Below are positions 1 through 6,251 of a stretch of 14,978 nucleotides of DNA, piece by piece; position 1 is the first letter of the stretch; the number at the start of each line of letters is the position of its first letter. A program made the position numbers and the translations under genes. The stretch lies in the NCBI GenBank assembly GCA_003219115.1, contig QHPN01000062.1:1-14978 (forward strand), in the 5' to 3' direction. This DNA comes from Verrucomicrobiota bacterium. GTDB lineage: Bacteria > Verrucomicrobiota > Verrucomicrobiia > Chthoniobacterales > UBA10450. Below the pieces are notes generated by a model. It saw only the letters and a program-made list of their open reading frames with translations. It was not told the origin of the DNA and did no database searches.

Positions 1-1
1 A

Positions 2-49
2 AACAGGCTGCAAGCCTGTTAGGCGCACGGACTGGAAGTCTATGTTCCG
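2..49. repeat. Pair of small palindromes, probable dispersed repeat remnant
   Basis: Positions 2-9 (AACAGGCT) and 13-20 (AGCCTGTT) form a perfect 8-bp stem around a 3-nt loop. A second, imperfect palindrome follows at about 27-46 (CACGGACT, GGA, AGTCTATG). Two adjacent short hairpins are also the plan of the elements at 2861-2922 and 6153-6213. This may be a diverged or truncated relative, but the TGTAGGGC ends are not visible here. It lies directly upstream of the gene starting at 66 and leaves no room for an obvious ribosome binding site. Confidence 0.5.
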
Positions 50-65
50 TTAGCGAGCGGTTCGA

Positions 66-1121
66 ATGAAAATAGGAATAATCGTAGCGGGTACTCTTAT
101 GGGCAGCATTGCCTCAGGGATTTCTGCGCAAACGCCAGGTCCATCGGCCGGACCGAGCGCCTCGGCTGAGCCAAAAATTACGGTCGATTCCCTCGCCCCC
201 GCGGAAATCGAGGAAACAGTCCGCACCCTGAAATCGAATTTCGTCGATCCGAACGCGCTCAAGGACCAGGAAATCAATCGTGCGACGCTGGAAGGTTTGC
301 TGACGCGTTTGCACGGCGGCGCGCTGTTGTTGCCCGGCAAAACAGCCAACACCGAACCAGCGGCGCCCTTTTACAGTGAAGTGCTGGGAAATCACATCGG
401 TTACGTGCGCATCGGAGCGCTTAGCCCCGACAATTTGGGCGCCCTGGACAAGGCACTGACGGATTTCGCGGCAAAAAAAATCGATGCCATGGTGATCGAT
501 TTGCGCGCGACGAGTTCGAGCGATTTCAATGTTGCCGCGGAAATGACAAAGCATTTTGTGCCCAAGGGCAAAACCCTGTGGACGCTGCGCAAAACCTCTG
601 CGCGTCAGGACCGCGCCTTCACCAATGATCGCGATCCGGGTTTTCAGGGAACGACAATGGTGCTGCTGGACAGCGAGACTTCGGGACCCGCAGAAGCGAT
701 GGCGGCAGCGTTGAAAGCGCACGATCAGGCACTGCTAATTGGACAGCCCAGTGCCGGGCGGGCTGTCGAGTATTCGGATTTTCCGCTAACGAGTGGGAAA
801 CTACTTCGCGTGGCGGTTGGAGAAATCATCGGACCGAATGGGGTATCGCTTTTCCCGGATGGAGTGAAACCCGACCTGGCAGTGGAACTGCCGCTAGCAC
901 AAAAGCATCAAATCTTCTCGCAGAGCGCGCAGCGTGGACTAACGACTTTTGTATTCGAGGGCGAGCGCCCACATTTCAACGAAGCCGCGCTTATCGCCGG
1001 GACCAATCCCGAGATCGAAATTCGCCAGCAACGGCGCAGTCCAGAGGAGAACCTGCACGATTCGGTATTGCAGCGGGCGGTGGACGTGATTACTTCGCTG
1101 GCAGTCTTCCAAAAGCATTAA
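66..1121 (+). CDS. Exported S41 peptidase-like protein, catalytic dyad lost
   Basis: This 351-aa protein has a signal peptide (residues 1-21, ending ISA before QTP) and a short Pro/Ser/Ala linker to about 35, so it should act in the periplasm. Residues 109-148 (IGYVRIGALS... then MVIDLRA) and 197-270 follow the core of S41 C-terminal processing peptidases (Tsp/CtpA). No PDZ domain is evident. E. coli Tsp has nucleophile Ser430 and Lys455, 25 residues apart, in SASASE and TFGKG. The aligned segments here are TSGPAE and SAGRA, with Gly207 and Arg232, also exactly 25 apart. Both catalytic residues are therefore replaced. An adjacent Ser206 exists, but the spacing argues against it. Probably a non-proteolytic or binding protein. 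The ATG at 66 is chosen because it gives the signal peptide. rnc starts 1 nt after the stop, suggesting co-transcription. Confidence 0.8.
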   Translation: MKIGIIVAGTLMGSIASGISAQTPGPSAGPSASAEPKITVDSLAPAEIEETVRTLKSNFVDPNALKDQEINRATLEGLLTRLHGGALLLPGKTANTEPAAPFYSEVLGNHIGYVRIGALSPDNLGALDKALTDFAAKKIDAMVIDLRATSSSDFNVAAEMTKHFVPKGKTLWTLRKTSARQDRAFTNDRDPGFQGTTMVLLDSETSGPAEAMAAALKAHDQALLIGQPSAGRAVEYSDFPLTSGKLLRVAVGEIIGPNGVSLFPDGVKPDLAVELPLAQKHQIFSQSAQRGLTTFVFEGERPHFNEAALIAGTNPEIEIRQQRRSPEENLHDSVLQRAVDVITSLAVFQKH

Positions 1122-1122
1122 C

Positions 1123-1809
1123 GTGGAAACGCTCGAGCAACGCCTCGGCTACCATTTTCGTAATCAAGCTTTGCTCAATCAGGCACTGACGCATCCCAGT
1201 CTCACCCACGAAAAACAGCGCTATCACGAAGACAACCAGCGATTGGAATTTCTCGGTGATGCGGTTCTGCAGCTTGTCATCACGGAATATCTCTATGCCC
1301 ATTTCCCAAAGGACCAGGAGGGCCGGCTGACGAAGCTGCGGGCGCGTTTGGTTTCACGCGACGCGCTCACGACCCGCGCGCAGGCGCTCGATCTGGGCCG
1401 GCATCTGTTAATGGGCCGCGGCGAGGAGGCCAGCGGCGGCCGCACGCGGGCTTCCACTTTGGCTGACGCCTTCGAAGCGATCATTGGCGCAATTTATCTC
1501 GACAGCGATTTCGAGACGGCGCGGGATTTCGTTTTGCGCGAAACTCGGGCCGCCCTTGAGCATGTGCGCGAAGCGCCGGTCGACATTAATCCCAAAGGCC
1601 AACTCCAGGAGATTTTGCAGAGCATCGCCATGCGCGGGCCGATCTATGAGGTGGTTTCGGCAACTGGTCCCGAACACGCAAAGACGTTTGTGGTCGAGGT
1701 ACGATGGGAAGGAAGCGCTCTTGGACACGGGACTGGCTCGAGCAAACAGGCTGCCGAAGTGGAAGCCGCGAAAGACGCGCTGGACGGCAAGGTTTGGGAG
1801 GAAGAATAG
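1123..1809 (+). CDS. rnc: Ribonuclease III
   Basis: This 228-aa enzyme cleaves double-stranded RNA in rRNA and mRNA processing. The N-terminal RNase III domain (about 1-150) carries the family signature NQRLEFLGDAVL. Glu42 and Asp46 in it, and Asp115 and Glu118 in DAFEAI, match the four acidic Mg2+/catalytic positions (E. coli E41, D45, D114, E117). Residues 156-222 form a dsRNA-binding domain: it starts NPKGQLQE and ends with the helix SSKQAAEVEAAKDAL. Length is normal (E. coli 226 aa). The start is GTG, placed 1 nt after the stop of the S41-like gene, with no clear Shine-Dalgarno, so translation probably depends on coupling. The usual partner era is absent, at least in this window. Confidence 0.97.
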   Translation: METLEQRLGYHFRNQALLNQALTHPSLTHEKQRYHEDNQRLEFLGDAVLQLVITEYLYAHFPKDQEGRLTKLRARLVSRDALTTRAQALDLGRHLLMGRGEEASGGRTRASTLADAFEAIIGAIYLDSDFETARDFVLRETRAALEHVREAPVDINPKGQLQEILQSIAMRGPIYEVVSATGPEHAKTFVVEVRWEGSALGHGTGSSKQAAEVEAAKDALDGKVWEEE

Positions 1810-1890
1810 GCGTCGTCGAATGAGAGGGTGCCTAACGATTCCGATGGGCGCGTAGCGGTATCTCCGCGTATCCAGCGCTGGCCGCGCGTT

Positions 1891-1989
1891 GTCATCCTGA
1901 GCCGCGCAGACGGCGAAGGATCTCTCGTGGCTCGAGAACGCACCGTACGCTTGAGAGATCCCTCATCGTCTGCGCGATTCGGGGATGAC
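1891..1989. repeat. Long imperfect inverted repeat (GTCATCC...GGATCTCTC type)
   Basis: The left arm at 1891-1926 begins GTCATCCTGAG and ends GGATCTCTC. The right arm at 1953-1989 is its imperfect reverse complement, beginning GAGAGATCC and ending GGGGATGAC. The arms are about 36 bp with a 26-nt spacer. The GTCATCCTGAG...GAAGGATCTC sequence resembles short repeats known to be dispersed in many bacterial genomes. It sits between the convergent ends of rnc and thiD, where a transcript in either direction would fold into a long hairpin. It may act as a terminator or mRNA-stability element. No T-tract follows, so that role is inference. Confidence 0.7.
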
Positions 1990-2014
1990 ATGCAATAATG
2001 TGGATAACTCTCGG

Positions 2015-2800
2015 TTAATAGGATGGATTTAGTGCGAAAATTTCATCGCGTCCAGATTTCCAAACGAAATGCGAGCGAATGGCGGAGGTAACAAACTTCT
2101 TCGCCGTCGCGATGGCGCACCTGAGCTCTGCACCCTTTGCTAATTCAGCAGTGATGGCAGCCGAATAGGTGCAGCCGGTCCCGTGCGTCTTCACCCGCGG
2201 CACAAATGGAGCCGAAAATTCCCTGGTGCGATTGCCAAAATAGAGCACGTCGATTGCTCGCCGCCCGCGCAGATGACCGCCTTTCAATAAAACGGCCGCG
2301 CCATATTTTTTTCCCAGTATTCTCGCGGCTCGATGCATCGCGGCCAAATCTCCAATCGGCTCGCCCAGCAGTCGCGCCGCCTCATCCAAATTCGGCGTGA
2401 TCAAAGTCGCGAGGGGAAAAAGTTCGCGCTCATAAATCTGAATCGCCTTCGGTGCAAGCAATACGTCACCGCTGGTCGCGATCATGACCGGATCGACTAC
2501 TAGCTGGCGCCGTTTCGCCTTGCGCAGACTCCGCACCACTTCCGCGACGATTGCGGCGTTGCAAAGGAGACCGGTTTTGATCGCCGCCACCGGGAAATAC
2601 TTCAGCAGCAGCTCGATTTGTTCATGCACGGTTTCGGGATCGGCCGGTTGAATTCGTGAGACTTTCCCCGGCGTCTCCGCGACAATGCAGGTTACCGCAG
2701 TCACACCGTAAACCCCGAGCGCGCCAAATGTTTTCAGGTCCGCTTGCGCGCCGGCGCCAGCGCTACTGTCCGACCCGGCAATAGTGAGAGCGACCGGGAT
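2015..2800 (-). CDS. thiD: Hydroxymethylpyrimidine/phosphomethylpyrimidine kinase
   Basis: ThiD phosphorylates HMP and HMP-P in the thiamine pyrophosphate pathway (ribokinase fold, cytoplasm). Family motifs are seen: VVDPVMIATSGD, LITPNLDEA, AVLLKGGHL, and the anion-hole/catalytic-Cys motif HGTGCTYSAA. The first canonical start in frame is GTG at 2702-2704, giving 229 aa. That start would remove the conserved N-terminal strand and substrate loop, which is plainly encoded upstream: ALTIAGSDSSAG, then QADLKTFGALGVYG. The frame stays open to a TAG at 2840-2842 and contains no ATG, GTG or TTG above 2704. I therefore set the start at ATC 2800, giving PVALTIAGSD at the N-terminus and 261 aa, close to E. 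coli ThiD (266). ATC initiation is inference. A start-codon lesion, an ATT at 2833 or a sequence error are alternatives. Confidence 0.88.
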   Translation of the reverse strand: MPVALTIAGSDSSAGAGAQADLKTFGALGVYGVTAVTCIVAETPGKVSRIQPADPETVHEQIELLLKYFPVAAIKTGLLCNAAIVAEVVRSLRKAKRRQLVVDPVMIATSGDVLLAPKAIQIYERELFPLATLITPNLDEAARLLGEPIGDLAAMHRAARILGKKYGAAVLLKGGHLRGRRAIDVLYFGNRTREFSAPFVPRVKTHGTGCTYSAAITAELAKGAELRCAIATAKKFVTSAIRSHFVWKSGRDEIFALNPSY

Positions 2801-2827
2801 GTTTGATGTGCGATGTTTGAGGTTTGA
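2798..2827. repeat. Short direct repeats (GATGTTTGA) at the thiD start
   Basis: GATGTTTGA occurs at 2798-2806 and again at 2812-2820, followed by a partial copy GGTTTGA at 2821-2827. On the minus strand this reads TCAAACC, TCAAACATC, TCAAACATC. The last three bases of the final unit are the candidate ATC start of thiD. Together with the double hairpin at 2861-2922, this suggests that repeat DNA occupies the whole thiD leader. Confidence 0.6.
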
Positions 2828-2860
2828 TTTAATGCGACTCTAACGTGCGCTGCCCTGAAT

Positions 2861-2922
2861 TGTAGGGCAACCGCTCCCGGTTGCCGACCTTCATCTATGG
2901 CAGGCGGCGCGCCTGCCCTACA
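2861..2922. repeat. Double-hairpin palindromic element, copy 1
   Basis: The ends TGTAGGGCA (2861-2869) and TGCCCTACA (2914-2922) are perfect reverse complements. Inside lie two further stems: GGCAACCG/CGGTTGCC (2866-2873 and 2878-2885, 4-nt loop) and GGCAGGC/GCCTGCC (2899-2905 and 2911-2917, 5-nt loop). Each inner stem overlaps an outer arm, so the element can switch between one long stem and two short hairpins. The element at 6153-6213 has the same plan. It lies between the divergent-facing end of the ferredoxin gene and the thiD start. I see no coding capacity, so it is a MITE- or REP-like non-autonomous repeat. Confidence 0.75.
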
Positions 2923-2979
2923 GTTTTACCAACCACGTTTGCGAGCCGGGAGCCTGCCCTCGAAAGATGTTGCACCTGC

Positions 2980-3213
2980 TCACGCCCCGTCGCTACCGAT
3001 CGCCTCGACCGGGCAACCTTCCATCGCCTCCTTGCAGAGCGCCTCTTCTTCGGGAGATTCAGGTTGTTTGTAAACGTATGAGTGCCCGCCGTCGTCGTTG
3101 CGACGGAAGTTTGCGGGCGCAGTTTCACGGCAGAGATCGCAGTCAATGCACTGATCATCGACATAGAACTTCCCCTCAACATTTTCGGGATATTTATTTG
3201 CGGCGTCGGCCAT
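2980..3213 (-). CDS. Single-cluster [4Fe-4S] ferredoxin
   Basis: This 77-aa acidic cytoplasmic electron carrier has Cys22, Cys25 and Cys28 in CIDCDLC and a distal Cys67 in GCPVEAI. These give the four ligands of one [4Fe-4S] cluster. The fourth Cys that a two-cluster ferredoxin would have after the CxxCxxC is replaced (RETAPANF), so a second cluster is ruled out. An extra Cys60 could form a disulfide, as in some monocluster ferredoxins, but its partner is not obvious. The ATG at 3213 is preceded by AGGAG (plus-strand 3226-3230) at a long 12-nt spacing. It is transcribed divergently from the membrane-protein operon at 3339. The redox partner is unknown. It is not linked to an obvious oxidoreductase here. 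Confidence 0.93.
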   Translation of the reverse strand: MADAANKYPENVEGKFYVDDQCIDCDLCRETAPANFRRNDDGGHSYVYKQPESPEEEALCKEAMEGCPVEAIGSDGA

Positions 3214-3328
3214 TATTTAAGGCTACTCCTAAAAAAGCGTCGGAGAAATTAAAATGAATCGAATTTGGCGCAATGCCTTTTTGCTGCGGCGGCGGGCCCT
3301 CCGGTCAGGGGTCTTCCTCGGCGCGAAT

Positions 3329-3334
3329 GAGAGG
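3329..3334 (+). promoter_or_regulatory. Shine-Dalgarno deciding the start at 3339
   Basis: GAGAGG lies 4 nt before the ATG at 3339, one of the few good Shine-Dalgarno matches in the window. It favours this start over the in-frame ATG at 3273, which would add a 22-residue Gly/Ser-rich tail upstream of the basic N-terminus. Confidence 0.55.
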
Positions 3335-3338
3335 TAAC

Positions 3339-3596
3339 ATGGCCAGACCAGGCAAAAAGCAGGTTCGTCAGACGTTGCAGGCTTTCGTCGCGGAACTGAT
3401 CGTCTATAGCCTGTTTGTGATCATTTATTTCTTTGCCGTCCTGCATTTCCTCGGGCAATGGCTGGTGCAGCTGGAGATACAACACATTCGCACTTACGCC
3501 GTCGTCGCCATTCTCCTGATCATCGGCCAGGCCGTGATACTGGAAGCGGTTACTACTGGCCTGATGCGGTTCCTGCGCAGAGGTCGCTCGGAATAA
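3339..3596 (+). CDS. Small two-helix inner-membrane protein of unknown function
   Basis: This is an 85-aa protein with a basic N-terminus (MARPGKKQVRQ), a hydrophobic helix at about 14-40 (from FVAELIVYSLFV), a second at about 50-75 (from YAVVAILLIIGQ), and a basic C-terminus (LRRGRSE). Positive charge at both ends predicts that both termini are cytoplasmic. No family is recognised. The stop codon is immediately followed by the ATG of the TauE/SafE permease (TAAATG), so the two are almost certainly translated together. It may be an accessory or stabilising subunit of that transporter (inference from context only). Confidence 0.75.
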   Translation: MARPGKKQVRQTLQAFVAELIVYSLFVIIYFFAVLHFLGQWLVQLEIQHIRTYAVVAILLIIGQAVILEAVTTGLMRFLRRGRSE

Positions 3597-4520
3597 ATGT
3601 TTTTTCCAATTTCGCACACCCAGATCAATCCGATCTACCTCGTCGTGATTGGATTTTTAATCGGAGTGCTTGGCGGTTTTTTCGGGGTCGGCGGAAGCTT
3701 CATTGCCGGGCCGGCATTGCGTGCCGTGGGAATGGATTGGAATTTTGCGGTCGGCACCGATCTGGCGCACATCGTCGGCAAATCGGTCGTGGCAGCGAAA
3801 CGCCACCGCGCCCTCGGCAACGTCGATCTGCGTCTCGGATTAATCATGGCCATCGGTACCATCGCTGGCTCGGAAGTAGGCGCGCAATTGATTCAAGTGT
3901 TTAAACGCGCCGGCAACGTCAACTTCGTGGTCAGCGCTGTTTCTATCGTCCTCTACCTCGGCATTTCCATTTTCATGATTTGTGAAAGCTGGAAAACGCT
4001 GGCCGCTGCGAAACGGCGAAAACGGGCTGGAAAATCCAGCCCAAGCCACGGCAAAGCGGACGAATCAGCTTTTACTCACATGACGGAAGCGATCCATCGG
4101 TGGCGCATCCCCCCCATGATTACGCTTCCAGTATCAGGTGTCACCATCTCGCTTTGGCTGATCATGTTCGTCGCTTTCATCGGCGGATTGTTCAGCGGTT
4201 TCCTGGGCGGGGGCGCCGGCTACATTCGGATGCCGTCGATGGTTTATATTCTGGGCGTGCCAACGCATCTCGCTGTCGGCACTGATCTTTTCGAAATCAT
4301 TATCTCAGCCAGCTACGGCACTTTTACCCACGCCATCAAAGGCAACGTCGATATTTTAATCGCACTGGTGATGCACACCGGCGCTGCTATTGGCGCACAG
4401 CTGGGCGCGATCTCGACCCAATATTTCGCCGGCCCGAAGATCCGCCTTGCCTTTGTCCCGTTGCCGCTGATCGGCGCAGCCATTGTCATTTACACCCTCC
4501 TTACCGGTCACAAGCTATGA
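3597..4520 (+). CDS. TauE/SafE-family permease
   Basis: This 307-aa polytopic inner-membrane protein belongs to the family that exports sulfite, sulfoacetate and related organosulfur anions, though substrates vary widely. The internal duplication typical of the family is clear. The first half has GFFGVGGSFIAGP, FAVGTDLAHI and GNVDLRLGLIMAIG followed by GAQ. The second half repeats GFLGGGAGYIRMP, LAVGTDLFEI and GNVDILIALVMHTG followed by GAQ. About eight membrane segments are expected. Residues 131-172 form a long, basic, hydrophilic loop between the halves. The gene starts directly after the stop of the small membrane protein and overlaps the next gene by 4 nt (ATGA at 4517-4520), so the three form one operon. 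The substrate cannot be inferred. No sulfur-metabolism gene is adjacent unless the divergent ferredoxin is relevant. Confidence 0.92.
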   Translation: MFFPISHTQINPIYLVVIGFLIGVLGGFFGVGGSFIAGPALRAVGMDWNFAVGTDLAHIVGKSVVAAKRHRALGNVDLRLGLIMAIGTIAGSEVGAQLIQVFKRAGNVNFVVSAVSIVLYLGISIFMICESWKTLAAAKRRKRAGKSSPSHGKADESAFTHMTEAIHRWRIPPMITLPVSGVTISLWLIMFVAFIGGLFSGFLGGGAGYIRMPSMVYILGVPTHLAVGTDLFEIIISASYGTFTHAIKGNVDILIALVMHTGAAIGAQLGAISTQYFAGPKIRLAFVPLPLIGAAIVIYTLLTGHKL

Positions 4521-5410
4521 AAATACTAATTTGCAGTGACGGGACGGTCGCATCGGACAACGCCATTCGCATGGCCGGGCTCCTTGCCCCCGCCGCGGGC
4601 GTCCCGCTGACCCTATTCGGCATCGCCGAAACCTCTGACGACGAGCAACCCTTGCGAGAAGCCCTGGCGAAGCAGGCCATTGTACTCCGGGGCGCAGGCG
4701 CGGGTCCGCGACTTATCGTTCGCTCCGGTGAACCGATCACCCAGATTCTGGCCGAAACTGCCGTCAACAAATACGACCTCGTCATTATCGGCGCGCGTCG
4801 CAAACAAATGACCGGTTACTTTTGGCAATCACAGCGCACTTACGAAATCATTAAATCGATCGAGCCTGCGGTGCTGGTCGCGCTTGGAAATTGCGCACGG
4901 CTGGCTCGCTTTCTTGTTTGCACCGGAGGCAAGCGTTACATCGACGACGCGGTTCGATTAACCGGCACCCTCGCCGCTGCGGTCGGTGCGCAGGTTACCC
5001 TTCTGCATGTGATGGCTGAGCCACCCGCCATTTATGCCGATTTGGTAGAAATGGAGGAAGACGTCGACGCCTTGCTCGCCTCCCGCTCCGAGCTCGGACG
5101 CACCTTGCAGGCCCAAAAACAAGCGCTGCAAAAGCTCGGCGTTGCTGCCAACATTCGGGTTCGTCACGGAATCGTTGCCGACGAGATTTTTGATGAAGTG
5201 GCCAGCGGCGCCTACGACCTGATTGTTTCGGGTTCGTCGCGGGCGCGCGGACCTTTGCGCCATTACATCATGGGCGACATCACCCGGAGTATCGTCAATC
5301 GCGCGGAATGCTCGGTCCTGGTGGCGCGCAGCAGCCGGCGTGTGGCTGCCAGGGATTTCTGGCACGTGCTTCGGGAAAAATTATTTCCCGCCGCTGAGCA
5401 AGTCAGTTAG
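4517..5410 (+). CDS. Tandem-domain universal stress protein (UspA family)
   Basis: This 297-aa cytoplasmic protein has two Usp domains. Domain 1 (about 1-125) starts MKILICSDGTVASDNAIRMA and ends EPAVLVAL. Domain 2 (about 130-272) starts ARFLVCTGG and ends AECSVLVAR. The ATP-binding signature G-2X-G-9X-G(S/T) is degenerate in both. Domain 2 has GSSRARGPLRHYIMGD, with Arg in place of the second Gly and Asp after the last Gly. Domain 1 has only GARRKQMTGYFW. Nucleotide binding is thus uncertain. It overlaps the permease stop by 4 nt. Usp proteins encoded with transporters can act as regulators of them, and that is a reasonable guess here. The last 30 bp overlap trpC on the other strand. Confidence 0.93.
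   Translation: MKILICSDGTVASDNAIRMAGLLAPAAGVPLTLFGIAETSDDEQPLREALAKQAIVLRGAGAGPRLIVRSGEPITQILAETAVNKYDLVIIGARRKQMTGYFWQSQRTYEIIKSIEPAVLVALGNCARLARFLVCTGGKRYIDDAVRLTGTLAAAVGAQVTLLHVMAEPPAIYADLVEMEEDVDALLASRSELGRTLQAQKQALQKLGVAANIRVRHGIVADEIFDEVASGAYDLIVSGSSRARGPLRHYIMGDITRSIVNRAECSVLVARSSRRVAARDFWHVLREKLFPAAEQVS
5372..5390. other. Hairpin in the convergent 3' overlap
   Basis: CGGGAAA (5372-5378) and TTTCCCG (5384-5390) pair around AATTA, and the loop contains the trpC stop codon. It lies inside the last codons of the stress-protein gene, where the two convergent transcripts meet. It could serve as a 3'-end structure for the trpC mRNA, but no U-tract follows in either direction. Confidence 0.35.
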
Positions 5411-6151
5411 CCCTTGCGCATCGGCGCGCATCAAAGCTTCCCCTACTAATACGGCATCGATCGGATAAGCGGCCATTCGTCGCAGATCGGCCGCGTTTCG
5501 AATTCCACTCTCACTGACGACGGTGATTCCCTTGGGAATTGCCGGCAGCAATTTTTCCGTGGTGGCGAGGTCCACTTCCAGCGTTGCCAGGTTGCGATTG
5601 TTAATCCCGATAATTTTCGCGCCGGCATCAACCGCCATGCTAACTTCGTCGTGGGCGTGCACCTCGACCAGAGCGTTGATCTTATTCGCGATCGCGCAAT
5701 CGTGCAGCGCACGAAGTTGCCCAGGCTCCAACACTGCAACAATCAAAAGGATTGCGTCTGCGCCGATCGCAACCGACTCAAGGATCTGTCGTTCATCGAT
5801 GATGAAATCCTTGCGCAAAATCGGCAGCGCGACTGCCTCACGCACTGCGGTTAAGTGTTCCGGCCTGCCACCGAAATAGTTTTGCTCCGTCAGCACTGAG
5901 ATCGCGTCCGCGCCATTTTTTTCATATCTGATCACGGTTTCCAGCGGATCATAGTTCACCGCAATCATTCCAGCCGATGGCGACGCACTCTTTGCTTCCG
6001 CAATAACCCGGACGCGTCCGCCCCTTCGCCGAATCGCTGCTTGAAAACCGCGAAAATCAGCACGCCGCTCCACGCGCAACCGAAATTCCTCCGCATGCAT
6101 TTTGGCGATTTCACTTCGCTTACGCGCAACAATTTCTTCCAGCCGATTCAT
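5381..6151 (-). CDS. trpC: Indole-3-glycerol phosphate synthase
   Basis: This enzyme converts CdRP to indole-3-glycerol phosphate in tryptophan synthesis (cytoplasmic (beta/alpha)8 barrel). At 256 aa it is a monofunctional TrpC without the TrpF fusion. The active-site set known from the family is complete: Glu52 and Lys54 in VIAEAKSASPSAG, Lys114 in LRKDFIIDE, Glu163 in LVEVHAH, Asn184 in IGINNRNL, and Glu214/Ser215 in SESGI. LVGEALM near the end is the usual phosphate-binding strand. No other trp gene lies beside it, so tryptophan genes appear scattered here. It has no visible Shine-Dalgarno. A palindromic repeat begins 1 nt upstream of the ATG. The 3' end overlaps the convergent universal-stress gene by 30 bp. 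Confidence 0.97.
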   Translation of the reverse strand: MNRLEEIVARKRSEIAKMHAEEFRLRVERRADFRGFQAAIRRRGGRVRVIAEAKSASPSAGMIAVNYDPLETVIRYEKNGADAISVLTEQNYFGGRPEHLTAVREAVALPILRKDFIIDERQILESVAIGADAILLIVAVLEPGQLRALHDCAIANKINALVEVHAHDEVSMAVDAGAKIIGINNRNLATLEVDLATTEKLLPAIPKGITVVSESGIRNAADLRRMAAYPIDAVLVGEALMRADAQGLTDLLSGGK

Positions 6152-6152
6152 T

Positions 6153-6213
6153 TTGTAGGGCGTCTGTGTCAGACGCCATCAGATTATCGGCGTTTCACAG
6201 AAACGCCCTACAA
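6153..6213. repeat. Double-hairpin palindromic element, copy 2
   Basis: The ends TTGTAGGGCG (6153-6162) and CGCCCTACAA (6204-6213) are perfect reverse complements. Inner stems are GGCGTCTG/CAGACGCC (6159-6166 and 6170-6177, 3-nt loop) and GGCGTTTC/GAAACGCC (6189-6196 and 6200-6207, 3-nt loop). The architecture equals that of 2861-2922: shared TGTAGGGC ends, two inner hairpins overlapping the outer arms, but unrelated inner sequences. It fills most of the gap between trpC (minus) and the MBL gene (plus) and forms the immediate 5' leader of trpC. Confidence 0.8.
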
Positions 6214-6251
6214 TTTCGCCACGATTCCACGCACAGACGTTATTGTTCACG

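Noticed and set aside
114..722. 202-codon open frame on the minus strand
   Set aside because: It is antisense to the S41-like gene and rich in Arg/Cys/His, without domains.
3273..3338. N-terminal extension of the small membrane protein from the ATG at 3273
   Set aside because: The extension is Gly/Ser-rich and without features, while the ATG at 3339 has a good Shine-Dalgarno and yields a normal basic N-terminus before the first helix.
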